Assembly (NCBI GenBank): GCA_022539475.1
Contig: VCMS01000328.1
Coordinates: 1 to 59,618 of the forward strand
DNA from: Gracilaria domingensis
Lineage: Eukaryota; Rhodophyta; Florideophyceae; Gracilariales; Gracilariaceae
DNA: 59,618 bases
Reading direction: 5' to 3'
Positions 25,501-36,979 of the stretch are shown here, one piece after another. Each line of letters begins with the position of its first letter. The first letter of the stretch is position 1. Position numbers and translations under genes: made by a program. The notes under the pieces are model-generated. The model was not told where the DNA came from. It worked only from the letters and a program-made list of their open reading frames with translations, and searched no databases.

Positions 25501-26022
25501 ACTGCACGGCTATGTGGACTCTGACTGGGCTGGCGATGTTGCCAACCGCAAGTCCACTAGTGGATACTTGTTCATGATGTGCGGTGGTGCTGTGTCGTGG
25601 TCGTCTCGTCAACAGGAGGTAGTTGCTCTGTCGAGTGCAGAGGCTGAGTACGTGAGCTTGTGCTCTGGCACGAAGGAGGCGATCTGGCTTAGGCGACTTT
25701 GGAACGGCATTGGCAGTGTGATTGGCATTGGCAGTGTGATTGGCATGGAAGCAGACGGGTCTGTAAAGCTGCTGGTTGAACCAACTCCCATGTATGTTGA
25801 CAACCGAGCATTGACCTTGCTCGAAATGGAGTGGTGAACAGGCGAACCAAGCATATTGAAATTCGGTTCCACTTCACTCGAGAAGCTCTGCAGGCCAAGT
25901 CGATTGTACTGTTCTACTGCCCGACGGATTCCACGGTTGCCGACATGCTGAATACGCCGCTTGCACGAGTGAAGCACGAGAGGTTCCGCGAAGTTGGTGG
26001 TGTGATTCACATAGAAGTTTGA
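22563..26022 (+). pseudogene. Copy A4, right segment: gag end to pol end
   Basis: Resumes A4 gag at GTCCGGTGG and runs to the pol stop at 26020-26022. The first 0.5 kb has short deletions near 22642, 22674, 22687, 23003 and 23024. The rest is nearly clean. Integrase (23440-24300) breaks near 24301 (CCAGTCCAC for CCAGTTCCAC) and 24494. The stretch 24500-25820 carries intact RT (YVDDLL near 25023) and most of RNase H. An 18-bp tandem duplication (25706-25741) adds six residues, and a small deletion near 25805 breaks YVDNQGS. Confidence 0.9.
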
Positions 26023-26041
26023 AGTCAGTGACAGGGGGGGG

Positions 26042-26827
26042 TGTTGGATGTTGACCCTGTGCTGTCACTGAAAACCAAAAGTGCTGGGGAGCATGGGCTG
26101 TTTTGGAGGGTGCCGTTGGAAAAGCGCATATGCGCCTCTGAGCAAACTCAACGTGAAACGGGCTTCTGATTGGCTACTGCAAATGGTCATATGCATTGTG
26201 GTTCGTACAAGTGTTGTGGCGCTACTGGGTTGTTTCCAGGGTACACGTGTGTAGCTAGTACACTGGGCATACTGTACATGATGCACAGGGTACACACGTA
26301 TGTACGTGGACATGTAGGACAGCTTCATGTGACTTTGGCACTATGGTGAAGAGTAGATGCGCTGTCAAGAGGTTTACACTGTGGTATTGTTGGTGACGTA
26401 GGCCTTGGAGTGAGTTTGTGATGACGTGTTAGTTGGTGAGCTTGTACGTAACTGTTATGGTGGCGTGTACGGATTACAGTGTGTTGGCAGTATGTGAATC
26501 TGTGCATGGTCATGGTTATGTGTAGGCACGTAACTTGATGTGCACGGTTGTGCACTGTTGTGCGTTGTTGTGCTTTGTTGTTGTAAGCTGTCATGATGGT
26601 GTGGGAGTGTTACCATGTTATGTTAGAAGATGATTGGTAGTATTGAGTGTCTCTAGCTAGTGGTTTAGGTATTGCTTGGAGTTGGAGTTGTGCGATGGTT
26701 GCGCAAAGTAGTTCTATATAAGCGGTGACTCGAGCGCCTCCAAGTAAATTCCGAGCCAGAGCTGGCGAACTTCCCTTCATTCCCCTATCCTTTCTTCAAC
26801 CTTCCCTTTCAGCTTCAACCTCTATCA
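26042..26827 (+). repeat. Shared LTR between A4 and A5
   Basis: 786-bp family A LTR that follows the A4 polypurine tract and is itself followed directly by a primer-binding site and leader. It is at once the 3' LTR of A4 and the 5' LTR of A5. TATA box near 26713. Confidence 0.92.
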
Positions 26828-26842
26828 GGTTATGGGCCCAGC
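26828..26842 (+). promoter_or_regulatory. A5 primer-binding site, half initiator tRNA-Met
   Basis: GGTTATGGGCCCAGC directly after the shared LTR. Confidence 0.85.
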
Positions 26843-26939
26843 CCCGCTGACCTCTGCCGTTATCGTTCCCTCTCGCCGCTGATTCTCGCCGCTCTCCCTC
26901 ACCGCCGTTCATCCGCTTCGCTGTTTTCCCTTTCGTTCC

Positions 26940-27669
26940 TGTTGATGTTGGGTCATGGTCGAGTGCCTGTCAGTCCCTCAAGGGTGCTCCAAGTACTTGG
27001 AATACAAAGTTGCAGGGGAGCATGGGCACTTTTGGGCACCCTCGCGCGAAAGGCGCATATGCGCCTCTACGCAAACTCAACGTGATACTGCAATATGATT
27101 GGCTACTGCAAATGCGTGTATGCAACGTAGTTTGGACAAGTGGTTCTGGCTGTATGGGCTAGGAGTGGCGGATGGCACAAGTGGTGCGCTGTGATTGGTT
27201 GGAGTCTGCTAGTGTTGGCCACTTATGCAGTAGCTGAGAATGTGCGAATACAGGCTATACTGGGCGGTTTTTGCAAGATGTGCGATTCTAGGCTATTGCG
27301 AAGGGTTTTGGAGCGAATGTGCGATTCTGAGCTGCGCGAGGGGGTTTGATGCGCCGGATTGAAAATGTTGATTTTTTGGGGCTACTAATGGATCATGGAG
27401 TTGGCATTGGATTTGGCGCGGTTTGATTTAGTTGTTTTGATTTCGCATTGTGATTTGCGCGCGCTTTCGTTGTCAAGGTGTACACTTTGACAGCGTGTGC
27501 TGTTATGTCGCATGCAGCGACGGCGGCGGTGCGCGGTTAGTACTAGAAGGTTGCGATCGTCCCCGTTCACTAAACTCGGTCGAAGGTGGCCTACCCCCTT
27601 TGTTTGTTTTACCAATCTTGCTCACATTTTTCCTCACTTCCCTTTGTCTAACCTGCGCACGCTGCGTTA
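26940..27669 (+). mobile_element. Solo LTR of copia family B in the A5 leader
   Basis: 730 bp, begins TGTTGATGTT and ends TGCGTTA, flanked by a perfect 5-bp duplication GTTCC (26935-26939 and 27670-27674). It corresponds to the B1 5' LTR in reverse orientation. It shares with the family A LTR the palindrome GCGCATATGCGC (27053-27064), the inverted CCAAT box (27097-27102) and TGCAAAT (27107-27113). No internal B sequence is present, so it is the product of LTR-LTR recombination. Confidence 0.9.
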
Positions 27670-28808
27670 GTTCCCTTCTCCGTTGCGTCGGGTGTGTTGA
27701 CCGTATCGTTGGTCGGTGTTGACTTTCTTCTTTCGGTCGTTCGTTCCTCCCTGAGGGCGTTTTGTTGGTGGTGGTTCGACGTTGACTTTCTATCGTGATT
27801 GTGTTTGGGCGCTCGTTGTTGCCCGTGTTGTCGATCGCTATCCGCTTCGTTTGGTCTCCCTCTGTTGTTATTGTTGGGATCCCCACGTCGTCTTTGTGGG
27901 TTCTGATCCGAGAGGTTGAGGACCTTGTGTTGTTGAAGTCTGTGCACTTGTGTGTTGTGCTCAGCATTCGTTTCTGTTGAAGTCCGTGCACTGCGTGTGT
28001 GCTCGGCAGGTGTGGTGATCACTTGAGTTTCGGTGCGACGAGCGGTTGATCCGAGCAATCGGGGACGTTAGTCTGGCGGCTTGAACCAAAGCATTTGTTC
28101 CGTCTTGCGAGTTTCCCACCGGTCCTTAGGGGCAGATAACGGTGTCGGTCGAAAGACCTGTTGTTCTTCGCGGGGGAATTTGTGGACGGGGTGCCGTGAC
28201 GTACTGCACTGGACAGGAGGTTGTCCACCTTTATTGTTGCTGACCTGACTTTGTGTTGGGTTCTTGATCTGTGGCGAAGGCAAACTGAAACGAGCTTTTG
28301 ATCCGTACTGCTTCGGTGGTGCGGGGAGGCGACGTGTCGTAGGCTGACCTCCTTTTTAGGATCAGGCCGCTTGTGAACTTCATTGTTTGCTTGCTAGAAG
28401 CGTACCTCGGTTTGTCATAGTACCTGCAGTTTCAGGGTCGCGCAAGTTCTTGCAAGAGACCAGAGAGGGTTTTACTTGGTGAAGGCATATCTTCGGTCAT
28501 TAAACATCCTCTGGAAGTCTCATAGAGAGCGACGCACCTTCTCCTAGAACGCAGGAGGAGGTAGACTGCAGAAGTCGTTTCTTACCCGGAGAGTCTCCGG
28601 GGGTCAGGGGTCCGACTCCCTAGGGTACCAGGAATCTTAGTTCCTTTAGCACCCGACTATTCATCTTTATTGTTGTTGTTGTTTGTTGTTATTGTTGTTT
28701 GTTGTTGTTTGTTGTTGTTGTTTGCTGTTGTTGTTTACCGCTGTCGTTTGCTATTGCCGCCTGTCTGCCACCGCATTATCTGGTTCCCTGCAGTTCCTCT
28801 CTTACATC
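27670..28808 (+). other. A5 leader after the solo LTR
   Basis: Collinear with the A2 leader from the insertion point to gag, with the (TTG)n tract (about 28670-28735) and the terminal CTGCAG. No gene seen. Confidence 0.75.
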
Positions 28809-31800
28809 ATGGACTCGTTTAGTGGGCTCAAGATTGAGAAGTTGGGTGAGGATAACTTCCATACTTGGAAGCAGAAGATTTAGTATGTACTTGCACTGAA
28901 AGACCTCAAGAACCATCTCACCACTTCTGCACCCACGGATGAAGAGGAACTGGTAAAGTGGCAAATCCGCGACGAAAGGGCTGGAGCTATCATTGGACTC
29001 ACGCTTGCCGACGAGCACTTGGATCACATTCGAGACATCGAGACTGCTGCTGACGCATGGAAGGCCATTTGCAATGTGTTTCAACGTTAGACTCTTCTGA
29101 ACCGAATCAACGCCAGAGGTGCCTTCTACTCTGTCAAGATGCGCGAGGACGAGAAGATGTTGCAATTCATCAATCGTGTTCGGCACTTGGCCTCCGACCT
29201 CAAGAGTATGGATGTCAACGTTGAAGAAGAGGACATTGCTATGGCTGCTCTATGTGAACTTCCGGATCGTTTTGAGCACCTCATTGTTGCAATTGACACC
29301 ACGATCGGAGATCGCCAACTCACCATGGAGTTTGTGAAGAGCCGTCTATGGCAAGAAGAGCAACGTATGAGTGATCGTGCCAAGGAGGAGTCCGGTGGTG
29401 ATGCTGCACTCTTGGGACGCCAGTTTCGTAGGAAGTCATTGAAGTCGGTTGTGTGTTACTATTGTGGCATAAAGGGTCATATCCAGAAGAACTGTTTCAA
29501 AAAGCAACGTGATGGGGCCAACAAGGATCAGATCTATGCCGCTCACCCAAGTGTACATACCGCGCTCAACGATGAGCAAGGTACGGGGGGCAGCGATTCT
29601 GACTTTGTATGCCTCATTGCGAATGGTGCCGACAAGGCCACTAACAGTGACTGGATTGTTGACTCTGGAGCTACTGCGCACATGACTTATGATGACTCAA
29701 TGTTCCAAACGTACGAGACAAAGGTGTCGTCGGGTGTGAGTATCGGCAATGATTCCAAGTTGCAGTCTGTTGGTCACGGAAGTGTGGAGCTCGATCTGAC
29801 AGTTGAAGGGTCCAAGCGTAAGTGCAAGCTAAAGCAGGTGGTACACGTGCCCAACTTACGGTACCACTTGTTGTCTGTGTCACAGATTTGTGATCTGGGC
29901 TGCACGGTAGTGTTTGACAAAGAAAAGGTATGTGTGTACAAGGGGTCAAAAGTGGTTGCCGTTGGGCGCCGCGTCAAAGACCTGTACTACCTTTGCACTG
30001 CTGCAGATCAGTTCACGGACACGGACAGTGCGCTTGTGTCAGACTTGTCTCTTTGGCATGCTCGAATGGCTCATGTGAATGTGGAAGGCATCAAGCAGAT
30101 GGCTCGAAACGGTGTTGTGTCAGGTCTGAATGTGGATGTGGCTCAGAAGCTGGATGTGTGTGGCTCTTGTGTAGTGGGCAAAGCAACCCGTGCTCCGACT
30201 CCCAAGCAAGGGGGGGAACGAGCTGAACACGTACTGGACCTGGTACACTCTGATATATCGGGTCCAGTGAACGTGAAGTCCTTGGGAGGCTCGCACTACT
30301 TTGTCACATTCATCGATGACCACAGCCGCTACTGCTTCTTGTACATGCTCAAGACGAAGGATGAGGTGTTCCGGATGTTCATCAAGTGGCTCAGGTTTGT
30401 GGAGAACCAGATGGGCAGGAAAGTGTTAACCATCACCGCTCGCAAGAGTGTGTTGCGTGCATTACGCACTGACAATGGTGGTGAGTACTTGTCCAATCGG
30501 TTCTCCGAAAAGCTTGAGCAGTACGGTATTGAGCATCAGCGAACTGTGCCTTACAATCCACAGCAGAACGGGCTTGCCGAGAGGTTCAACCGCACACTCA
30601 TGGACTTGGTCAGGTCAATGTTGCATCACAAAAATGTGCCAAAAAGCTTTTGGGCTGAGGCTCTGAATGTTTCTGTGTATGTGCGCAACAGAGTGACCTG
30701 CAAAGCGCTTCCGAGTGAGGTGACTCCGTTTGAGCTGTGGCATGGACAGAAGCCTGATCTGAGCAATCTGCGTGTGTTTGGTAGCCGTTGCTGGTACAAG
30801 GTGGTTGATTACAAGTTGAAGAAGCTGGAAGAGCGTGCAGTGGAAGCCATCTTCATTGGGTACACTTCAGGCTCCCACGGGTACAAGTTGTGGGACAGCC
30901 AGAAGAAGAAGGTGATTGTGTCACGAGATGTGAGGTTTGACGAGTGCTCTGGAACTGAAAGTGACGAGCACTCTGAACACGAGGACTACGCGGATATCGA
31001 CTTGGTCGACAAGTCGGTATCTGCTGAAGCCCCAACCTCGGACACTTCCGCCGATCATTCTGAAGATGACCCTTCTGCACCAGCTTCTCACGACAGTACC
31101 ACGAATGCCAGTACGGATGAAGACACCACACCAGACGCCCATGAAAAGGGAGGAGTGCCAGAGACGCAGCCCCTTCGTAGATCCACACGTCAGAGAAAGA
31201 CGACATCCTCATGGTGGCGTGGTGCCAGTGCTTTCCTTACAGCCAGTGATGATACTCCTTCGTCGTGCGCTGACGCAGTGTCACGTTCTGATTCCGAAGC
31301 TTGGAAGAAGGCGATGAAGAGTTAGTATCAATCGTTGATGGAGCATGACACATGGGATCTAGTGCCAAGGCCAGCAGACAGCAACGTGATTTCGTCCAAG
31401 TGGGTGTATGTACAGAAGTATGAGGCCTCGTCATCTGGTGAACCGACAGTGCGTTACAAGGCTCGTGTGGTTGCAAGAAGCTTCCTGCAGATCGAGGGTG
31501 TGGACTTCTCAGAGACATATGCACCTGTTGTGAAGTTCACATCCATCAGAATGATCCTGTCAGTGACTGCCGTACGAGACTTCCACTTGCACCAGATGGA
31601 TGTGAAGACTGCCTTTCTGAACGGTGACCTTGACGAGACAGTGTACATGGAGCAGCCAATGGGATTCACACAGCAGGGAAAGGAGGACTTGGTGTGCCGA
31701 CTGAAGAAAGCGATCTATGGGCTTAGACAAGCACCAAGACAGTGGCACGCCAAGATATACGCCTTCCTTGTTGGTGAAATGCACCTCAAGCCGAATGACG

Positions 31801-32843
31801 CAGACGAGTGTGTCTACACCGGGATCATACTAGGTTTCTTGGTTATCATTGCTCTGTATGTTGACGACTTGCTGATTGCGAGTCCGAGCATGAAAACCGT
31901 GGAACATGTGAAGGCAGAGCTGTCAAGTCGTTTCCGCATGAAGGACCTCAAAGAAGCTCGCATGGTTCTTGGATTTGAAATCCATCGAGACAGAACCAAG
32001 CGAGAGCTGTACTTGACTCAGTCAGCGTACACCAACAAGGTCCTGGAGCGATTTGGCATGCAGCTGTCGAAACCCGTTGACACTCCTATGGAGTGCGATG
32101 TGGACTTGTCTGTTGAGGAGGAAGTGCTCACGCATGTACCGTATCGTCAGGCGATTGGCTGCCTCATGTATCTCTCTGTGGGAACTCGTCCAGACATCTC
32201 ATATGCTGTGGCTAAGCTGGCCAAGTATGTTGAGAAGCCGGGAAACACTCACTGGAAGGCGGTCAAGCGTGTTCTTCGCTACCTCAATGGCACTACCACG
32301 TTCGGGTTGACGTATGGCTCCTGCACCGATTTGCAACTGCACGGGTATGTGGACTCCGACTGGGCTGGCGATGTTGCCAACCGCAAGTCCACTAGTGGAT
32401 ACTTGTTCATGATGTGCGGTGGTGCTGTGTCGTGGTCGTCTCGTCAACAGGAGGTAGTTGCTCTGTCGAGTGCAGAGGCTGAGTACGTGAGCTTGTGCTC
32501 TGGCACGAAAGAGGCGATCTGGCTTAGGCGACTTTGGAACGGCATTGGCAGTGTGATTGGCATGGAAGCAGACGGGTCTGTGAAGCTGCTGGTTGAACCA
32601 ACTCCCATGTATGTTGACAACCAGGGCAGCATTGACCTTGCTCGAAATGGAGTGGTGAACAGGCGAACCAAGCATATTGAAATTCGGTTCCACTTCACTC
32701 GAGAAGCTCTGCAGGCCAAGTCGATTGTACTGTTCTACTGCCCGACGGATTCCACGGTTGCCGACATGCTGAATACGCCGCTTGCACGAGTGAAGCACGA
32801 GAGGTTCCGCGAAGTTGGTGGTGTGATTCACATAGAAGTTTGA
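28809..32843 (+). pseudogene. A5 gag-pol, one frame with three amber stops
   Basis: From the gag ATG at 28809 to the stop at 32841-32843 the reading frame never shifts. It is interrupted only by TAG codons near 28881 (where other copies have CAG), near 29088 (AAG in other copies) and at 31323-31325 (GAG in other copies). Gag, knuckle, protease, integrase, RT (YVDDLL near 31857) and RNase H are otherwise complete. The integrase-RT hinge reads DAHEKGGVPETQ rather than the PQDEPEVTETQ of A1-A3, which groups A5 with A7. The ending ADMLNTPL differs from the ADMLNKPL of A2. Confidence 0.9.
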
Positions 32844-32862
32844 AGTCAGTGACAGGGGGGGG

Positions 32863-33085
32863 TGTTGGATGTTGACCCTGTGCTGTCACTGAAAACCAAA
32901 AGTGCTGGGGAGCATGGGCTGTTTTGGAGGGTGCCGTTGGAAAAGCGCATATGCGCCTCTGAGCAAACTCAACGTGAAACGGGCTTCTGATTGGCTACTG
33001 CAAATGGTCATATGCATTGTGGTTCAACTTCCTTTCATTCCCTTATCCTTTCTTCAACCTTCCCTTTCAGCTTCAACCTCTATCA
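32863..33085 (+). repeat. Internally deleted LTR shared by A5 and A6
   Basis: 223 bp. The first 163 bases match U3 of other LTRs, then the sequence jumps at about 33025 to the last 60 bases of U5. About 563 bp are missing, including the TATA box and presumed transcription start. The primer-binding site of A6 follows directly. Confidence 0.9.
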
Positions 33086-34331
33086 GGTTATGGGCCCAGC
33101 CCCGCTGACCTCTGCCGTTATCGTTCCCTCTCGCCGCTGATTCTCGCCGCTCTCCCTCACCGCCGTTCATCCGCTTCGCTGTTTTCCCTTTCGTTCCCTT
33201 CTCCGTTGCGTCGGGTGTGTTGACCGTATCGTTGGTCGGTGTTGACTTTCTTCTTTCGGTCGTTCGTTCCTCCCTGAGGGCGTTTTGTTGGTGGTTTTTC
33301 GACGTTGACTTTCTATCGTGATTGTGTTTGGGCGCTCGTTGTTGCCCGTGTTGTCGATCGCTATCCGCTTAATTTAGTCTCCCTCTGTTATTATTGTTGG
33401 GATCCCCACGTCGTCTTTGTGGGTTCTGATCCGAGAGGTTGAGGACCTTGTGTTGCTGAAGTCTGTGCACTTGTGTGTTGTGCTCAGCATTCGTTTCTGT
33501 TGAAGTCCGTGCACTGCGTGTGTGCTCGGCAGGTGTGGTGATCACTTGAGTTTCAGTGCGACGAGCGGTTGATCCGAGCAATCGGGGACGTTAGTCTGGC
33601 GGCTTGAACCAAAGCATTTGTTCCGTCTTGCGAGTTTCCCACCGGTCCTTAGGGGCAGATAACGGTGTCGGTCGAAAGACCTGGTATTCTTCGCGGGGGC
33701 ATTTGTGGACGGGGTGCCGTGACGTACTGCACTGGACAGGAGGTGGTCCACCTTTATTGTTGCTGACCTGACTTTGTGTTGGGTTCTTGATCTGTGGCGA
33801 AGGCAAACTGAAACGAGCTTTTGATCCGTACTGCTTCGGTGGTGCGGGGAGGCGACGTGTCGTAGGCTGACCTCCTTTTTAGGATCAGGCCGCTTGTGAA
33901 CTTCATTGTTTGCTTGCTAGAAGCGTACCTCGGTTTGTCATAGTACCTGCAGTTTCAGGGTCGCGCAAGTTCTTGCAAGAGACCAGAGAGGGTTTTACTT
34001 GGTGAAGGCATATCTTCGGTCATTAACCATCCTCTGGAAGTCTCGTAGAGAGCGACGCACCTTCTCCTAGAACGCAGGAGGAGGTAGACTGCAGAAGTCG
34101 TTTCTTACCCGGAGAGTCTCCGGGGGTCAGGGGTCCGACTCCCTAGGGTACCAGGAATCTTAGTTCCTTTTGCACCCGACTATTCATCTTTATTGTTGTT
34201 GTTGTTTGTTGTTATTTTTGTTTGTTGTTGTTTGTTGTTGTTGTTTGCTGTTGTTGTTTACCGCTGTCGTTTGCTATTGCCGCCTGTCTGCCACCGCATT
34301 ATCTGGTTCGCTGCAGTTCCTCTCTTACATC
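33086..34331 (+). other. A6 primer-binding site and leader
   Basis: GGTTATGGGCCCAGC (33086-33100) followed by the family leader with a few substitutions, the (TTG)n tract (about 34190-34260) and CTGCAG before gag. No gene seen. Confidence 0.75.
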
Positions 34332-36269
34332 ATGGACTCGTTTAGTGGGCTCAAGATCGAGAAGTTGGGTGAGGATAACTTCCATACTTGGAAGCAGAAG
34401 ATTCAGTATGTACTTGCACTGAAAGACCTCAAGAACCATCTCACCACTTCTGCACCGACGGATGAAGAGGAACTGGTAAAGTGGCAAATCCGCGACGAAA
34501 GGGCCAGAGCTATCATTGGACTCACGCTTGCCGACGAGCACTTGGATCACATTCGAGACATCGAGACTGCTGCTGACGCATGGAGGGCCATTTGCAATGT
34601 GTTTCAACGTAAGACTCTTCTTAACCGAATCAAAGCCAGACGTGCTTTCTACTCTGTCAAAATGCGCGAGAACGAGAAGATGTTGCAATTCATCAATCGT
34701 GTTCGGCACTTGGCCTCCGACCTCAAGAGTATGGAAGTCAACGTTGAAGAAGAGGACATTGCTATGGCTGCTCTATGTGGACTTCCGGATCGTTTTGAGC
34801 ACCTCATTGTTGCAATTGACACCACGATCAGAGATCGCGAACTCACTATGGAGTTTGTGAAGAGCCGTCTATTGCAAGAAGAGCAACGTATGAGTGATCG
34901 TGCCAAGGAGGAGTCCGGTGTTGATGCTGCACTCTTGGGACGCCAGTTTCGTAGGAAGTCATTGAAGTTGGTTGTGTGTTACTATTGTGGCATAAAGGGT
35001 CATATCCAGAAGAACTGTTTCAAAAAGCAACGTGATGGGGCTAACAAGGATCAGATCGATGCTGCTCACCCAAGTGTACATACCGCGCTCAACGATGAGC
35101 AAGTGTTTATGTTTGGATAGGGTCGAGTGCCTGGCAGTCCTTCAATGTGTCTCCAATTACCTGGAACACAAAGTTGCATGGTAGCCTGGGCACTTTTGGG
35201 CACCCTCGCGCGAAAAGCACATAAGCGCCTCTCCGAAAACCCAACGTGATACTGCAATATGATTGGCTACTGCAAATGCGTGTATGCAACGTAGTATGGA
35301 CAAGTGTGCCTGGCTGTATGGGGCAGGAGTGGTGGATGCTACAAGTGGTGCGCTGTGATTGGCTGAAGTGTGCTAGTGCTGGCCAGTTATGCAGTAGCTG
35401 AGAATGTGCGAATAGAGGCTGTTCTGGGCGGGTTTTGCTTTATGTGCGATTCTAGGCTAGTACGAAGGGTTTTGGAGCGAATGTGCGATTCTGAGCTGCG
35501 CGAGGGGGTTTGTTGCGCCAGATGGAAATTGTTGATTTTTTAGAGCGATTTATAAATCATGGAGTTGGCATTGGATTTGGCGCGGTTTGATTTAGTTGTT
35601 TTGAATTCGTATTATGATTTGCGCGCGCTTTCGTTGTCAAGGTGTACACTTTGACAGCGTGTGCTGTTATGTCGCATGCAGCGACGGCGGCGGTGCGCGG
35701 TTAGTACTAGTAGGTTGCGATCGTCCCCGATCACTAAACTCGGTCGAAGGCGGCCTACCATCTTTACTTGTTCTACTCTTCTTGTTTGTCTCTTTGTCAT
35801 TTCCCTTTCTCAAACCTGCGCGCCTTGCGTTAGCAAGGTACGGGCGGCAGCGATTCTGACTTTGTATGCCTCATTGCGAATAGTGCCGACAAGGCCACTA
35901 ACAGTGACTGGATTGTTGACTCTGGAGCTACTGCACACATGACTTATAATGACTCAATGTTCCAAACGTACGAGAAAAAGGTGTCTTCGGGTGTGAGTAT
36001 CGGCAATAGTTCCAAGTTGCAGTCTGTTGGTCACGGAAGTGTGGAGCTCGATCTGACAGTTGAAGGGTCCAAGCGTAAGTGCAAGCTGAAACAGGTGGTA
36101 CACGTGCCCAACTTACGGTACCACTTGTTGTCTGTGTCGCAGATATGTGATATGGGCTGCACGGTAGTGTTTGACAAAGAAAAGGTATGTGTGTACAGGG
36201 GGTCAAAAGTGGTTGCCGTCGGGCGTCGCGTCAAAGACCTGTACTACCTTTGCACTGCTGCAGAACAGT
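34332..36269 (+). pseudogene. A6 gag-protease, split by solo LTR and truncated
   Basis: Gag from ATG 34332 is open to the solo B LTR at 35104, then resumes at 35833-36269 with the protease (DSGATAHMT near 35922) and the start of GAG-pre-integrase. The frame is lost at the fusion point. CCHC knuckle at about 34977-35020. Confidence 0.9.
35104..35832 (+). mobile_element. Solo LTR of copia family B in A6 gag-pol
   Basis: 729 bp, begins TGTTTATGTT and ends TGCGTTA, with a perfect 5-bp duplication GCAAG (35099-35103 and 35833-35837). It is clearly diverged from the other solo B LTR, for example CACATAAGCGC in place of the palindrome, so the two are independent insertions. Confidence 0.9.
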
Positions 36270-36959
36270 TGGAGGCGCTCGAGTCACCGCTTATATAGAA
36301 CTGCTTTGCGCAACCATCGCACAACTCCAACTCCAAGCAATACCTAAACCACTAGCTAGAGACACTCAATACTACCAATCATCTTGTAACATAACATAAT
36401 AACACTCCCACACTATCATGGCAGATTACAACAACAAAGCACAACAACGCACAACAGTGCACAACAAGTTAGGTGCCTACACATAACCATGACCATGCAC
36501 AGATTCACATAGTGCCAACACACTGTAATCCCTACACGAGACCATAACAGTTATGTACAAGCCCATCAACAACATCTCACCACAAACTCACTCCAAGTAC
36601 CACGTCACCAACAGCACCACACTGTAATCCTCTTGACGCCGCATCAACTCTTCACCATAGTGCCAAAGTTACACCAAGCTGTCCTACATGTCCACGTACA
36701 TACGTGTGTACCCTGTGCATCATGTACAGTATGCCCAGTGTACTAGCTACACACGTGTACCCTGGAAACAACCCATTAGCGCCACAACACTTGTACGAAC
36801 CACAATGCATATGACCATTTGCAGTAGCCAATCAGAAGCCCGTTTCACGTTCACTTTGCGCAGAGGCGCATATGCGGTTTTCCAACCGCACCCTCCAAAC
36901 CAGCCCATGCTCCCCAGCACTTTTGGTTCTCAGTGACAGCAGAGCGTCAACATTCAACA
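36270..36959 (-). repeat. A7 3' LTR, truncated
   Basis: 690 bp of family A LTR from TGTTGAATG (sense) to within the R-U5 region. The terminal roughly 95 bp are missing at the fusion with A6. Confidence 0.9.
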
Positions 36960-36979
36960 CCCCCCCCCTGTCACTGACT

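Larger units (their letters stand above)
26042..33085 (+). mobile_element. Copia family A element, copy A5, in tandem array
   Basis: Second unit of the head-to-tail array A4-LTR-A5-LTR-A6. It starts with the shared LTR 26042-26827, has a leader interrupted by a solo B LTR (26940-27669), a gag-pol in one continuous frame with three amber stops, and ends in an LTR (32863-33085) that has lost about 563 bp. Confidence 0.92.
32863..36269 (+). mobile_element. Copia family A element, copy A6 (3' truncated)
   Basis: Third unit of the tandem array: deleted LTR, primer-binding site (33086-33100), leader, gag, a solo B LTR insertion, then the start of the protease/GAG-pre-integrase region. It ends at about 36269, where it is fused to an inverted family A LTR of copy A7. 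Confidence 0.9.

Noticed and set aside
28809..32843. UAG as a reassigned sense codon
   Set aside because: The TAG codons replace Gln, Lys, Glu and Tyr codons of sister copies, and TAG terminates the intact methyltransferase-SET gene, so one reassigned meaning does not fit.
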